This document shows, piece by piece, positions 1 to 7,448 of a stretch of DNA of 34,237 nucleotides. The stretch comes from Burkholderia singularis (lineage in GTDB: Bacteria; Pseudomonadota; Gammaproteobacteria; Burkholderiales; Burkholderiaceae). Position numbers and translations under genes: made by a program. Each line of letters begins with the position of its first letter. The stretch's first letter is position 1. The notes under the pieces were generated by a model, which was not told the origin of the DNA, did not search any database, and saw only the letters and a program-made list of their open reading frames with translations. The stretch is taken from assembly GCF_900176645.1 (NCBI RefSeq), contig NZ_FXAN01000084.1, forward strand, positions 1 through 34,237. Direction: 5' to 3'.

Positions 1-72
1 GGCGAAGGCGAAGGCGAAGGCGAAGGCGAAGGCGAAGGCGAAGGCGAAGGCGAAGGCGAAGGCGAAGGCGAA
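1..72. repeat. (GGCGAA)12 hexamer tandem repeat, truncated by window edge
   Basis: Twelve perfect copies of GGCGAA run from the first base to 72. The array probably extends to the left of the window. All forward frames stay open through it (Gly-Glu, Ala-Lys or Arg-Arg repeats), so it could be the end of an incoming coding region or intergenic. Nothing visible decides this. Short perfect arrays of this kind typically vary in copy number in the B. pseudomallei group. Confidence 0.95.
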
Positions 73-245
73 AGACGGGTCGAAACATCGATCGAGACGC
101 CACGCGCAAAACGCGCCGGCAAACCCCGGCGGACGCGCAGCGTGGAGCCGGGCGCGGCGCACAGGCCGCCGTCGCCACGCGCGAGGCGCGCCAAGCTGCG
201 GCGCGCGCGGATTTCGATGCTCGGCGGCGCGCCGCACGAACCCGT

Positions 246-270
246 TTCGCAACGCTGGATGCGGTTTCGG
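246..270 (+). promoter_or_regulatory. PIP box / hrpII box (TTCGB-N15-TTCGB)
   Basis: TTCGC at 246-250 and TTCGG at 266-270 are separated by exactly 15 bases, which is also TTCG-N16-TTCG, the hrpII box. This is the known binding motif of HrpB/HrpX-type AraC activators of plant-pathogen-like type III secretion in Ralstonia, Xanthomonas and B. pseudomallei. A matching -10 motif follows at the canonical distance, and the next gene looks like a type III translocator or effector. Those three facts together make chance unlikely, although TTCG alone is common in this DNA. Confidence 0.75.
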
Positions 271-301
271 GCGCCTATGGTCCGGCACAGCCGGCGGTGT
301 T

Positions 302-307
302 TAAAGT
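302..307 (+). promoter_or_regulatory. -10 element (YANNRT) of the PIP-box promoter
   Basis: TAAAGT fits the YANNRT -10 motif of HrpX/HrpB-dependent promoters. It starts 31 bases after the second TTCGB, inside the required 30-32 window. The implied transcript starts near 314, giving a leader of about 75 nt before the ATG at 390. Confidence 0.65.
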
Positions 308-389
308 GAAAGCACAAGCCCGTGTTGAACCCCGGCTTGTCGGATGGAGCGGTCAAGCCATGCCGTGTTCCTGAAGGAGTTCGCACGCC

Positions 390-2108
390 ATGGTCAGCCT
401 ATCTTTTCCCCTCCCGGCAACCGATTCGACGGCCGCGGCAAGCGGCCGCACGCACGCGGACAAGCTTCGACAAGGTGCCGCGACGGCGTTCGCCATCGAC
501 GCGCTGCTCAATGAAAGCCTGCGTGTGCCGGCGCGCCGCCGCTTCAGCACCGCGACAGCGTCCGCGTCGCGGCGATTGAATACTGCGCGTGCCGATCAGC
601 CAGCCGACAGGAATGCCCAGGCGGCGAGCGACGGTTCGTATGCGCTGCTCGATGCCTACAGCGCGCAAAGCGACACGGCGGATCTCGCGCAATGGTCCGA
701 TTTGGCGGCCGACGGTCAACGCATGCCGCTCGAGCGGCCGATTGCCGCGATGCAAATTCTGGCAGGCGAGCCGAGCGCTTCCGGACAACGGCCGACGGCT
801 GGGCAGATCAGCGCGGCGCTGAATTTCGTCTATGACAATCCGTCGCTGAGGACCGCGCTGCAGAATAAACGCGCGCTCAAACCGGATGGCCGCATCGATC
901 GCGGAAGACTCGGCGATTTTCTGAAGGACGCCCGAACCAACCTCGCCCTTGCCGACAAGAACATCAAGGAATACCAGGCAAAGCATCCGGACGCGACGCG
1001 CGACGCGCTGAACATCGCGCGCGCGGCCGCGCTGCTTCAGGCCTACTTGCCTATCGCAGGCGAGTCGGCGGGACACCGGTCGAACGGCAAGGACAACAAC
1101 TACGCCGGCGGCAAGAATGGCGGCGGATTGACGAGCCGGCAGCAAATCGGCGCATTGCAGGACAACGAAGGCTTCGGCGCGTCGCTCAAGGCGGCGGCGA
1201 AGGCCTGGTCCAGCAAGGGCGCGTTCGATGCGATCGATCGAAGCGGCGACGACAAGGCGACCCAACCGCGCAGCGACGATCTCACGGCCAATAATGTGTC
1301 GAATTTCGTGCTGAAAGATGCGCCGTCCGACGAGGCGGCCGAGCAGGATTTTCTATGGCGGGCGAGCGTGCGCAACATTACCGCCGATACCGATATTCAG
1401 TCGCTCGGCCCGGACGTGCTCGCCCGGCCGCAGAACTATGCCGCTCGGCAAAAAGCGGCCGTGATGATCAAGCTGATGGAGACGCTGGTCGATGTCGTGG
1501 CCGGCGGCGCGGATGGCTTGCGCGACGTCCGCATCACGGTGGCCGAATTGCAGCGGGCGATCGCGGTGCTTGCGAACGATCCCGCGGCGGCCGCGTATCT
1601 GCGGAAAACCGCGCCGCCGCAGATGCAGAGCCTGAGCGCGATGTTCGAGCAGGCTGGCGGCAATGCCGGCGGCGTGGCGGCGGGTTCGGTGGCGGAGCTG
1701 GCCGGCCGGCCTTCTCTGCGCGATGCGGCGGCCGTGGTCAAGAACGTCACGGATAAAGTCAAAGACGCCCGGGGCGCGATCCAGGAGGCGAAGACCGCTG
1801 CCGAGCAACTGTACAAACTAACCGGCGCCGCGGGCAAGGAAATTGCCGAACGCGCGGCGTCGCGCGTGCTGGGCTTGACCATGCGTGCGGGCGTTCGCGG
1901 TGCGATGGGTGCGCTCACGGCTACGATGGGCGCCTTGGCCGGCACGGGGCCCGCCGGGTGGGTGCTCGACGCCGTACTGGTCATCCCGGATATCGTGCTG
2001 GGCGTGCTGTGGATCGTGGAATTGATCCGCAAGCATCAGCGGCAGGCGGCCTTCGCCGATAACGTGAATCCGACGCTGCGGCAGTTCGGCATGACGTTGC
2101 CGAGCTGA
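390..2108 (+). CDS. HrpK/HrpF-NolX-like type III secretion translocator or effector
   Basis: 572-residue protein started at an ATG 10 nt after a good ribosome site (GAAGGAG, 373-379). There is no Sec signal peptide. The N-terminus is Ser/Thr/Ala-rich and polar, as usual for type III substrates. Residues about 60-280 contain helical segments with EF-hand-like Asp-rich loops (DGRID and a later DRSGDD). The C-terminal 100 residues hold an Ala/Gly-rich amphipathic stretch and two hydrophobic segments (around MGALTATMGALAG and VLDAVLVIPDIVLGVLWIV), then a basic tail. That architecture fits translocators of the HrpK/HrpF/NolX type, which insert into the host membrane. The PIP box upstream supports HrpB-type control. 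No secretion-apparatus genes are nearby, so it is an orphan. The family call rests on remembered similarity and architecture, so it is moderately certain; it could instead be an effector. Confidence 0.6.
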   Translation: MVSLSFPLPATDSTAAASGRTHADKLRQGAATAFAIDALLNESLRVPARRRFSTATASASRRLNTARADQPADRNAQAASDGSYALLDAYSAQSDTADLAQWSDLAADGQRMPLERPIAAMQILAGEPSASGQRPTAGQISAALNFVYDNPSLRTALQNKRALKPDGRIDRGRLGDFLKDARTNLALADKNIKEYQAKHPDATRDALNIARAAALLQAYLPIAGESAGHRSNGKDNNYAGGKNGGGLTSRQQIGALQDNEGFGASLKAAAKAWSSKGAFDAIDRSGDDKATQPRSDDLTANNVSNFVLKDAPSDEAAEQDFLWRASVRNITADTDIQSLGPDVLARPQNYAARQKAAVMIKLMETLVDVVAGGADGLRDVRITVAELQRAIAVLANDPAAAAYLRKTAPPQMQSLSAMFEQAGGNAGGVAAGSVAELAGRPSLRDAAAVVKNVTDKVKDARGAIQEAKTAAEQLYKLTGAAGKEIAERAASRVLGLTMRAGVRGAMGALTATMGALAGTGPAGWVLDAVLVIPDIVLGVLWIVELIRKHQRQAAFADNVNPTLRQFGMTLPS

Positions 2109-2127
2109 GTCCGGCCGCAGCGGTTCG

Positions 2128-2592
2128 ATGATGAGCAGGCTGTTGTTCGAGCGTAGCGACGAAGTGATGCACTTCGTCGCCGGTATGACGGGTGAGCGTC
2201 GCTATGACTATTGCGCGACGATCGGGCTCGAGAACGACGGGGACATCGTCGCGGGCGTGCTCTACCAAGGGCACAACGGGCCGAACGTGCTGATGCATTT
2301 CGCGTGCCGGGGATCGCGCCATTTGATTACGCGCGCGTTTGTCTGCGCCGCGTTCATGTACCCGTTTCAGGTGCTCGGATGCAACCGGGTGACTGGGCTC
2401 GTGCGCGCGGACAACGACGGCGCGCAGCGTCTGGGCGAGCATCTCGGCTTCGTGCGCGAGGGCGTGATGCGCGAGGGCGCGGGGGACGGCACGAACTTCG
2501 TCCTGTACGGCATGCTGCGGCGCGAGTGCCGTTTCTTGCATAGCTGTTATTTGAGCGCGCTGTTGGCCGAACTGGACGCCGGGCCGGCCTGA
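2128..2592 (+). CDS. GNAT-like N-acetyltransferase-fold protein
   Basis: 154 residues, starting 19 nt after the type III-like gene and so probably cotranscribed from the PIP-box promoter. Either of two adjacent ATGs (2128, 2131) could be used; the ribosome site is weak. The second half carries the GNAT C-terminal pattern: a helix with NDGAQRLGEHLGF, then VREGVMREG and a strand with FVLYGMLRREC, as in RimJ/RimL-like acetyltransferases and small phage GNAT proteins. The acetyl-CoA pyrophosphate loop (Q/RxxGxG/A) is not obvious, so catalysis is uncertain. The substrate is unknown. Its link to the upstream gene might mean effector modification or a host target, but that is inference. Confidence 0.6.
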   Translation: MMSRLLFERSDEVMHFVAGMTGERRYDYCATIGLENDGDIVAGVLYQGHNGPNVLMHFACRGSRHLITRAFVCAAFMYPFQVLGCNRVTGLVRADNDGAQRLGEHLGFVREGVMREGAGDGTNFVLYGMLRRECRFLHSCYLSALLAELDAGPA

Positions 2593-2659
2593 AGCGCGCC
2601 GGCCGCGTGCGCGATGCGGTTATCGCGGTACGGGCGCATCGCGCGGCTGCGGCGCACGG

Positions 2660-2816
2660 CGGTAAAGCGCGGTGATAAAGCGCGGGAACAAAGCGCGGAG
2701 GCAAAGCACGACGGCAAAGTACGGCAGCAAAGCGCAGCGGCAATGCCCGGCGATAAAGCACGGACGCAAAGCCTGCGGCAGAACGCGAAAGAAAGTATGA
2801 CGGCAAAGCGCGGCGC
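2660..2816. repeat. Degenerate 13-bp tandem array, 12 units
   Basis: The core AAAGCRCGG recurs every 13 bases, with unit cores at 2664, 2677, 2690, 2703, 2716, 2729, 2742, 2755, 2768 and 2781. After a 2-nt slip it continues at 2792 and 2805. Consensus is about GGCAAAGCRCGGC. The period is not a multiple of three and the units have diverged. It lies between the 3' ends of the GNAT gene and the cyclo-ligase gene and is not coding. Confidence 0.85.
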
Positions 2817-2852
2817 CAATATGCGCCCGCCAAGCCCGGCCATGCCGATGCG

Positions 2853-3452
2853 TCAGCCAGGCATCGCCCGGCAGGTCCGCGTCTCGGTGACGATCCAGTC
2901 GAGCGGCAGGTCGTGCGCGTCGCGCGGCAGTTCGGGCACGCCACATGCGTCGTATGCGATGCCGATCGTCACGGGCCGCCCGCCACCCGGCCACGCGGCG
3001 AGCGTGCGGTCGTAATAGCCGCCGCCGTAGCCCAGCCGGAAGCAGGCGTCGTCGAAACCCACGCACGGAATCAGCAGCAGATCGGGCACCACCGGCGCGC
3101 CCGACGCCGGCTCGGGAATCCGGTGGCGGCCCTCGCGCATCGGCGCGTCGGGCGTCCATAGATGGAATGCGAGCGGCGCACGCGGCGTTTCGATGACGGG
3201 CAGCGCGGCTTGCCGGCGGGCGTTGCCCGCCAGCCATGCGGCGATCGTGTCGCGCGCGTCGAATTCGCCCGGCAGCGGCCAATAGAAGCCGACCGAGCGC
3301 GGCGCGCACGCATCGAGCGCCGCGAGCACGCGTTGTGCGAGCGCGCCGTGCGCGTGCGGCGCGCGATGCGCGTCGAGGCGGCGCCGGGCCAGCGTTTCGC
3401 GCAGCGTTTGCTTCGGATTCGACGCCGGGGCGCGTGCTATGCTTTCGCTCAC
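2853..3452 (-). CDS. 5-formyltetrahydrofolate cyclo-ligase
   Basis: 199 residues, about the usual family length. The enzyme uses ATP to convert 5-formyl-THF to 5,10-methenyl-THF, rescuing folate from the product of a serine hydroxymethyltransferase side reaction; it is cytosolic. The N-terminus has the basic phosphate-binding start (KQTLRETLARRR). The family signature FRLGYGGGYYDRTL is present near residue 155, preceded by LLIPCVGFD. The 5' end is only 21 nt from the divergent lytic transglycosylase start, so its promoter must overlap that gap and the neighbouring coding sequence. E. coli calls this gene ygfA/fau. Confidence 0.93.
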   Translation of the reverse strand: MSESIARAPASNPKQTLRETLARRRLDAHRAPHAHGALAQRVLAALDACAPRSVGFYWPLPGEFDARDTIAAWLAGNARRQAALPVIETPRAPLAFHLWTPDAPMREGRHRIPEPASGAPVVPDLLLIPCVGFDDACFRLGYGGGYYDRTLAAWPGGGRPVTIGIAYDACGVPELPRDAHDLPLDWIVTETRTCRAMPG

Positions 3453-3473
3453 TTCCGTGCTCCGTTCACAACG

Positions 3474-5429
3474 ATGTCAACCAGTTTTCACCGAGTATAT
3501 CGCGCGGCGGCAACGCTTCTTGCCGCCGCCGTGCTGGCCGTGGGGACGGCCACCTGTGTCGCGCAGACCGCCGACGACCCATCGTCTTACGACGATCAAA
3601 TCTTCGTTCAGCTTCGCGAGGCCGCGCGCAAGAACGATGCGGGGCGCGCCGCGCAGCTCGCCGCGCTGATTCCGAATTATCCGGCGCCGTCTTATCTCGA
3701 ATATTTCCAGATCAAGCCGCAATTGTTCGATTCGACCGGCCGCGCGCGGATCGACGCGCCCGACGCGCCGGTGCTGTCGTTCCTGTCGCGCTACGACGGC
3801 CAGGCGATCGCCGACCGGATGCGCAACGACTACCTGCTCGTGCTCGGCGCGCGCCACGACTGGCGCAATTTCGACGAGCAATACAAACGCTTCGTGCTCG
3901 ACGACGACACGCAGGTCAAGTGCTACGCGCTCGAATCGCGCGCGGCGCGCGGCGAGAACGTCGCCGATATGGCACGCGATCTGCTCGTCGATCCGAAGGT
4001 CTACGGCGATGCGTGCGTCGACCTGATCGGCGCGCTCGCCGCGAACAAGCAGTTCTCGAGCGACGACGTATGGGCGCAGGTGCGTTTCGCTTACGAGCAG
4101 AATTACACGACCACGGGCGGCAAGATCGCCGACATGCTCGGCGAGCGCCCGGCGGGCTTCGAGCAGGCGACGAGCGCGCCGCCGCTGTTTCTCGCGCGTG
4201 GCATCGGCGCGGATGCGACGTCGCGGCAGCTCGCGCTCATCGCGATCACGCGGATGGCGCGCAACGATCCGGATGCCGCGGCGGGGCAACTGACGTCGCT
4301 CGCGCCGTCGCTGTCCGCGGCGGAGCAGGCGGCCGGCTGGGGCGAGATCGGCTTTCAGGCGGCGCTCAAACGCATGCCGCAGGCGGTGGTGTGGTACCGG
4401 CAATCGATGAATGCGCGGCTGTCGAATGCCGCCTACGAATGGCGTACGCGCGCGGCGTTGCTGGCGGGCGATTGGCCGATGGTGCGCTGGTCGATCGAAC
4501 AGATGCCCGCGTCGCTGCGTGACGATACGACGTGGATCTACTGGCGCGCGCGCGCGCTAAAGGCAAGCGGCGACACGCTGAAGGCGAACCAGGAATTCGA
4601 GCGGATCGCCGGGCAGTTCAATTTCTACGGTCAGCTTGCCGGTGAGGAACTGGGGCAGAAGACCGTGATTCCGCCGCGCATCCGGGTATCGGACGCGGAG
4701 ATCGACGCAATGCGCAAGGTGCCGGGTTTCGCGCTCGCGCAGCGTTTCTATGCGCTCAATCTGCGGCTCGAAGGCAATCGCGAGTGGAATTGGCCGCTGC
4801 GCGGGATGACCGACAGGCAGTTGCTCGCGGCAGCCGAGTACGGCAAGCGCATCGATTTGCTCGATCGCACCGTCAACACGGCGGATCGCACGACGTCGGA
4901 GCACGATTTCACGTTGCGCTACCCGTCGCCATACCGCGATATCGTCGAGCGCTACGCGCAGCAAAACGGGCTCGACGTCGAGTGGGCGTATGGGCTGATC
5001 CGCCAGGAATCGCGCTTCATTACGAATGCGCGTTCGTCGGCGGGCGCGGGCGGCCTGATGCAACTGATGCCGGCGACCGCGCAACTCGTCGCGAGGAAGC
5101 TCGGGTTGGGCCCGTTGTCGCGCGGGCAGATGCATGACATCGATACGAACGTGCAGCTTGGCACCTGGTATTTGTCTGACATCTACCAGAAGTTCGACAA
5201 TTCGGCGGTGCTCGCCACGGCCGGCTACAACGCCGGGCCGGGGCGGCCGAGCCAGTGGCGTCAGGCGCTCGCGCGGCCGGTCGAGGGCGCGATTTTCGCG
5301 GAGACGATTCCGTTCAACGAGACGCGCGACTACGTGAAGAACGTGTTGTCGAACGAAACGTTTTATGCGGCGCTGTTCGAGAAGAAGCCGCAGTCGTTGA
5401 AGGCGCGCCTCGGTTTCATCGCGCCGTAA
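3474..5429 (+). CDS. slt: Soluble lytic murein transglycosylase (Slt70 family)
   Basis: 651-residue periplasmic enzyme that cleaves peptidoglycan between MurNAc and GlcNAc, leaving 1,6-anhydro ends. I chose the ATG at 3474 because it begins a clean signal peptide (basic MSTSFHRVYR, a hydrophobic Ala/Leu core, cleavage near CVAQ-T). The frame is open far upstream, but only as antisense to the cyclo-ligase gene. Residues about 40-480 are the helical superhelix (U/L) domain. The C-terminal catalytic domain has YGLIRQESRF with the general-acid Glu at residue 512, then AGAGGLMQLMPATAQ, NVQLGTWYL and the ATAGYNAGPGR substrate motif. All expected motifs are present. It starts 21 nt from the divergent cyclo-ligase. 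Confidence 0.95.
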   Translation: MSTSFHRVYRAAATLLAAAVLAVGTATCVAQTADDPSSYDDQIFVQLREAARKNDAGRAAQLAALIPNYPAPSYLEYFQIKPQLFDSTGRARIDAPDAPVLSFLSRYDGQAIADRMRNDYLLVLGARHDWRNFDEQYKRFVLDDDTQVKCYALESRAARGENVADMARDLLVDPKVYGDACVDLIGALAANKQFSSDDVWAQVRFAYEQNYTTTGGKIADMLGERPAGFEQATSAPPLFLARGIGADATSRQLALIAITRMARNDPDAAAGQLTSLAPSLSAAEQAAGWGEIGFQAALKRMPQAVVWYRQSMNARLSNAAYEWRTRAALLAGDWPMVRWSIEQMPASLRDDTTWIYWRARALKASGDTLKANQEFERIAGQFNFYGQLAGEELGQKTVIPPRIRVSDAEIDAMRKVPGFALAQRFYALNLRLEGNREWNWPLRGMTDRQLLAAAEYGKRIDLLDRTVNTADRTTSEHDFTLRYPSPYRDIVERYAQQNGLDVEWAYGLIRQESRFITNARSSAGAGGLMQLMPATAQLVARKLGLGPLSRGQMHDIDTNVQLGTWYLSDIYQKFDNSAVLATAGYNAGPGRPSQWRQALARPVEGAIFAETIPFNETRDYVKNVLSNETFYAALFEKKPQSLKARLGFIAP

Positions 5430-5650
5430 TCGTAACGAGCCGTAACGAGCGCCGCGCGCATGCCGCAAGCGCGTCGGCGTGCATTGGAATGCGGCGTATC
5501 CCGGCGCGGCCGGGCAGGCCGGCGCGCCACCCGCCGGCCGCCGCCGCCAAGATGCGGCCGCCGCGTGGCGCCCCGCGCCTGTCGGCGCGTATGCGCCGCC
5601 GCCGCTGTTCGCCGCTTGGCTGCGCGGCGGAATATGGATGGGCCAAGATC

Positions 5651-6610
5651 ATGCAGCGCCAGACCATCGCCGTCATCGGCGGCACCGGCTTCATCGGCAG
5701 CCGGCTCGTCAATACGCTCGTCGGCGCGGGCGCGCGCGTGCGGATCGCCGCGCGCCGCCGCGAGCACGCGCGCCACCTTGCGATGCTGCCTGTCGAGATC
5801 GTCGAGCTTGATGCGTTCGACGAGCGCGAACTGGCCCGCTTCGTCGCGGGCGCTCAGGTGGCCGTCAATCTCGTCGGCGTGCTGCATGGCGCACGGGGCT
5901 CACCGTATGGCGAGCGCTTCGCGCGGCTGCATGTGGCGCTGCCCGCGTCGCTTGCCGCCGCGTGCATCGACGCGCGCGTGCCGCGCGTGATTCACGTGAG
6001 CGCGCTCGGCGCCGATCCGCACGCGCCAAGCATGTATCTGCGCTCCAAAGGTGACGGCGAAGCCGCGCTCCATGCGCGGGCCGCGATGGGCGCGCTCGAT
6101 GTGACGGTGTTCCGGCCGTCGGTGGTATTCGGCCCCGGCGATGCGTTTCTTACGCTGTTCGCGCGGATGCAGCGCATGCTGCCGGTGTTGCCGCTCGCGA
6201 TGCCGGATGCGTTGATACAGCCGGTCTATGTCGGCGACGTCGCGCAGGCGCTCGCAAACGCGTGCGCGCGCGATGCGACGCGCGGCAAAACCTACGAACT
6301 CGGCGGCCCGCGCACGTACCGGCTCGAGGCGCTGGTCCGCTATGCGGGCGTGCTCGCCGGGCGCAGCGCGCGGATCGTCAGGCTGCCCGCCGCGCTCGCG
6401 CGGATGCAGGCACGCGTATTCGAACTGTTGCCGGGCGAGCCGCTGCTCACCCGCGACAATCTCGCGTCGCTGTCGGTGCCCAGCGTGATGACGGGGCCGC
6501 TCGCGCCGGAGCTGGGGATTGCGCCCGCGAGCGTCGAGAGCGTTGCGCCGGCGTATATTGGCGACACGGCGCTCTATTCGCGCTTCGCCGGCTGGCGCGC
6601 GCGACGCTGA
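5651..6610 (+). CDS. NAD(P)-binding NDUFA9-like protein (complex I NDUFA9 subunit family)
   Basis: 319-residue Rossmann-fold protein of the atypical/extended short-chain dehydrogenase class. The N-terminal nucleotide motif GGTGFIGSRL is followed by a basic segment (AARRREHARHL), hinting at NADP preference. The strand ending VAVNLVGVLHG and the later VIHVSALGADPHAPSMYLRSKGDGE region are typical of NDUFA9-like proteins. There the catalytic YxxxK becomes a YxxSK-like motif (YLRSK here). VFRPSVVFGPGDAF is also characteristic. Bacterial members are often annotated as NAD-dependent epimerase/dehydratase; the substrate is not known. The ATG at 5651 directly starts the Rossmann strand. A 221-nt gap separates it from slt. 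The 8-bp repeat array follows its stop. Confidence 0.85.
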   Translation: MQRQTIAVIGGTGFIGSRLVNTLVGAGARVRIAARRREHARHLAMLPVEIVELDAFDERELARFVAGAQVAVNLVGVLHGARGSPYGERFARLHVALPASLAAACIDARVPRVIHVSALGADPHAPSMYLRSKGDGEAALHARAAMGALDVTVFRPSVVFGPGDAFLTLFARMQRMLPVLPLAMPDALIQPVYVGDVAQALANACARDATRGKTYELGGPRTYRLEALVRYAGVLAGRSARIVRLPAALARMQARVFELLPGEPLLTRDNLASLSVPSVMTGPLAPELGIAPASVESVAPAYIGDTALYSRFAGWRARR

Positions 6611-6632
6611 CGGTTGGCGCGTGCGACGGAGC

Positions 6633-6728
6633 GGAACTTCGGAACTTCGGAACTTCGGAACTTCGGAACTTCGGAACTTCGGAACTTCGGAACTTCGGAA
6701 CTTCGGAACTTCGGAACTTCGGAACTTC
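6633..6728. repeat. (GGAACTTC)12 octamer tandem repeat
   Basis: Twelve perfect copies of the 8-bp unit GGAACTTC lie between the NDUFA9-like stop (6610) and the GST start (6801). There are no mismatches, which suggests recent expansion and likely copy-number variation between strains. The array ends 72 nt before the GST start codon, so length changes would move any promoter upstream of it relative to GST-cca. Confidence 0.97.
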
Positions 6729-6800
6729 GGCGGGCCGACCGCCGGCTGCGCAGATCGTTCGATCTGCGTGTGGCAGAGCAGGAAAAAGGAAAGGAATCGG

Positions 6801-7448
6801 ATGAAACTTGTCGTCGGAGACAAGAATTACTCGTCGTGGTCGATGCGCCCGTGGGTGCTGATGCGGCACTTTGGCATCCCGTTCGACGAGGTGTCGATCG
6901 AGTTGCGCCGCGACGATACGGCGGCGCGGATTCGCGCGTATTCGCCGTCCGGCAAGATGCCGTGCCTGGTCGGCGACGACGGCGTGCCGGTATGGGATTC
7001 GCTCGCGATCGCCGAGACGCTCGCGGAGCGTTTCGCGCAGCACGCGCTCTGGCCGCGCGATCCGGCCGCACGGGCGCGGGCGCGCTGCGTGTCGGCCGAG
7101 ATGCACGCCGGTTTTGCCGCGCTGCGCGGTGAGATGCCGCTCGATATTCGCGGCACGCGGCCGGCGCGCGAGCTGTCGCCGGCCGCGCTCGACGACGTCG
7201 CGCGCGTCGACGCGATCTGGCGCGAATGTGTGGCCGCGTCGGGCGGTCCGTTCCTGTTCGGTGCGTTCTCGATTGCCGACGCGATGTATGCGCCCGTCGT
7301 GCTGCGCGTTCGCGCGTTCGCGGTGCCGCTGTCGCCGCAAGCACGGGATTACGCGGCGAGCGTCGTCGAGCTGCCGGCCGTGCGCGAGTGGATTGACGCC
7401 GCGCGCCGCGAGACGACCGTGATCGACGTCTACGGGCCGTCGCGATGA
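6801..7448 (+). CDS. Glutathione S-transferase family protein
   Basis: 215 residues, normal for a bacterial GST. The ATG at 6801 follows a purine-rich ribosome site (AAAGGAA). The N-terminal thioredoxin-like domain has the start LVVGDKNYSSWSMRPW, where a Ser of the SSWS segment takes the catalytic position. SGKMPCLVGDDGVPVWDSLAI gives the cis-Pro and the glutathione-binding D-S pair. The C-terminal all-helical domain includes GGPFLFGAFSIADAMYAPVV, the conserved N-capping Asp region. The substrate is unknown. Its stop codon overlaps the cca start by 4 nt (ATGA), so the two are translationally coupled. Confidence 0.92.
   Translation: MKLVVGDKNYSSWSMRPWVLMRHFGIPFDEVSIELRRDDTAARIRAYSPSGKMPCLVGDDGVPVWDSLAIAETLAERFAQHALWPRDPAARARARCVSAEMHAGFAALRGEMPLDIRGTRPARELSPAALDDVARVDAIWRECVAASGGPFLFGAFSIADAMYAPVVLRVRAFAVPLSPQARDYAASVVELPAVREWIDAARRETTVIDVYGPSR

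Noticed and set aside
1..309. Possible 3' end of a gene entering from the left (frame open to a TGA at 307)
   Set aside because: The sequence would be Gly-Glu repeats then Arg-rich, two other forward frames are also open for long stretches, and the PIP box lies inside it. No domain is visible, so it was not called.
2660..2816. CRISPR-like array
   Set aside because: Units are contiguous with no unique spacers, too short and too degenerate, and no cas genes are nearby.
3407..3443. Promoter for slt inside the cyclo-ligase coding region (TATGCT as -10)
   Set aside because: No -35 at an acceptable distance; spacing of candidates is 19 nt or more, so it is not listed as a feature.
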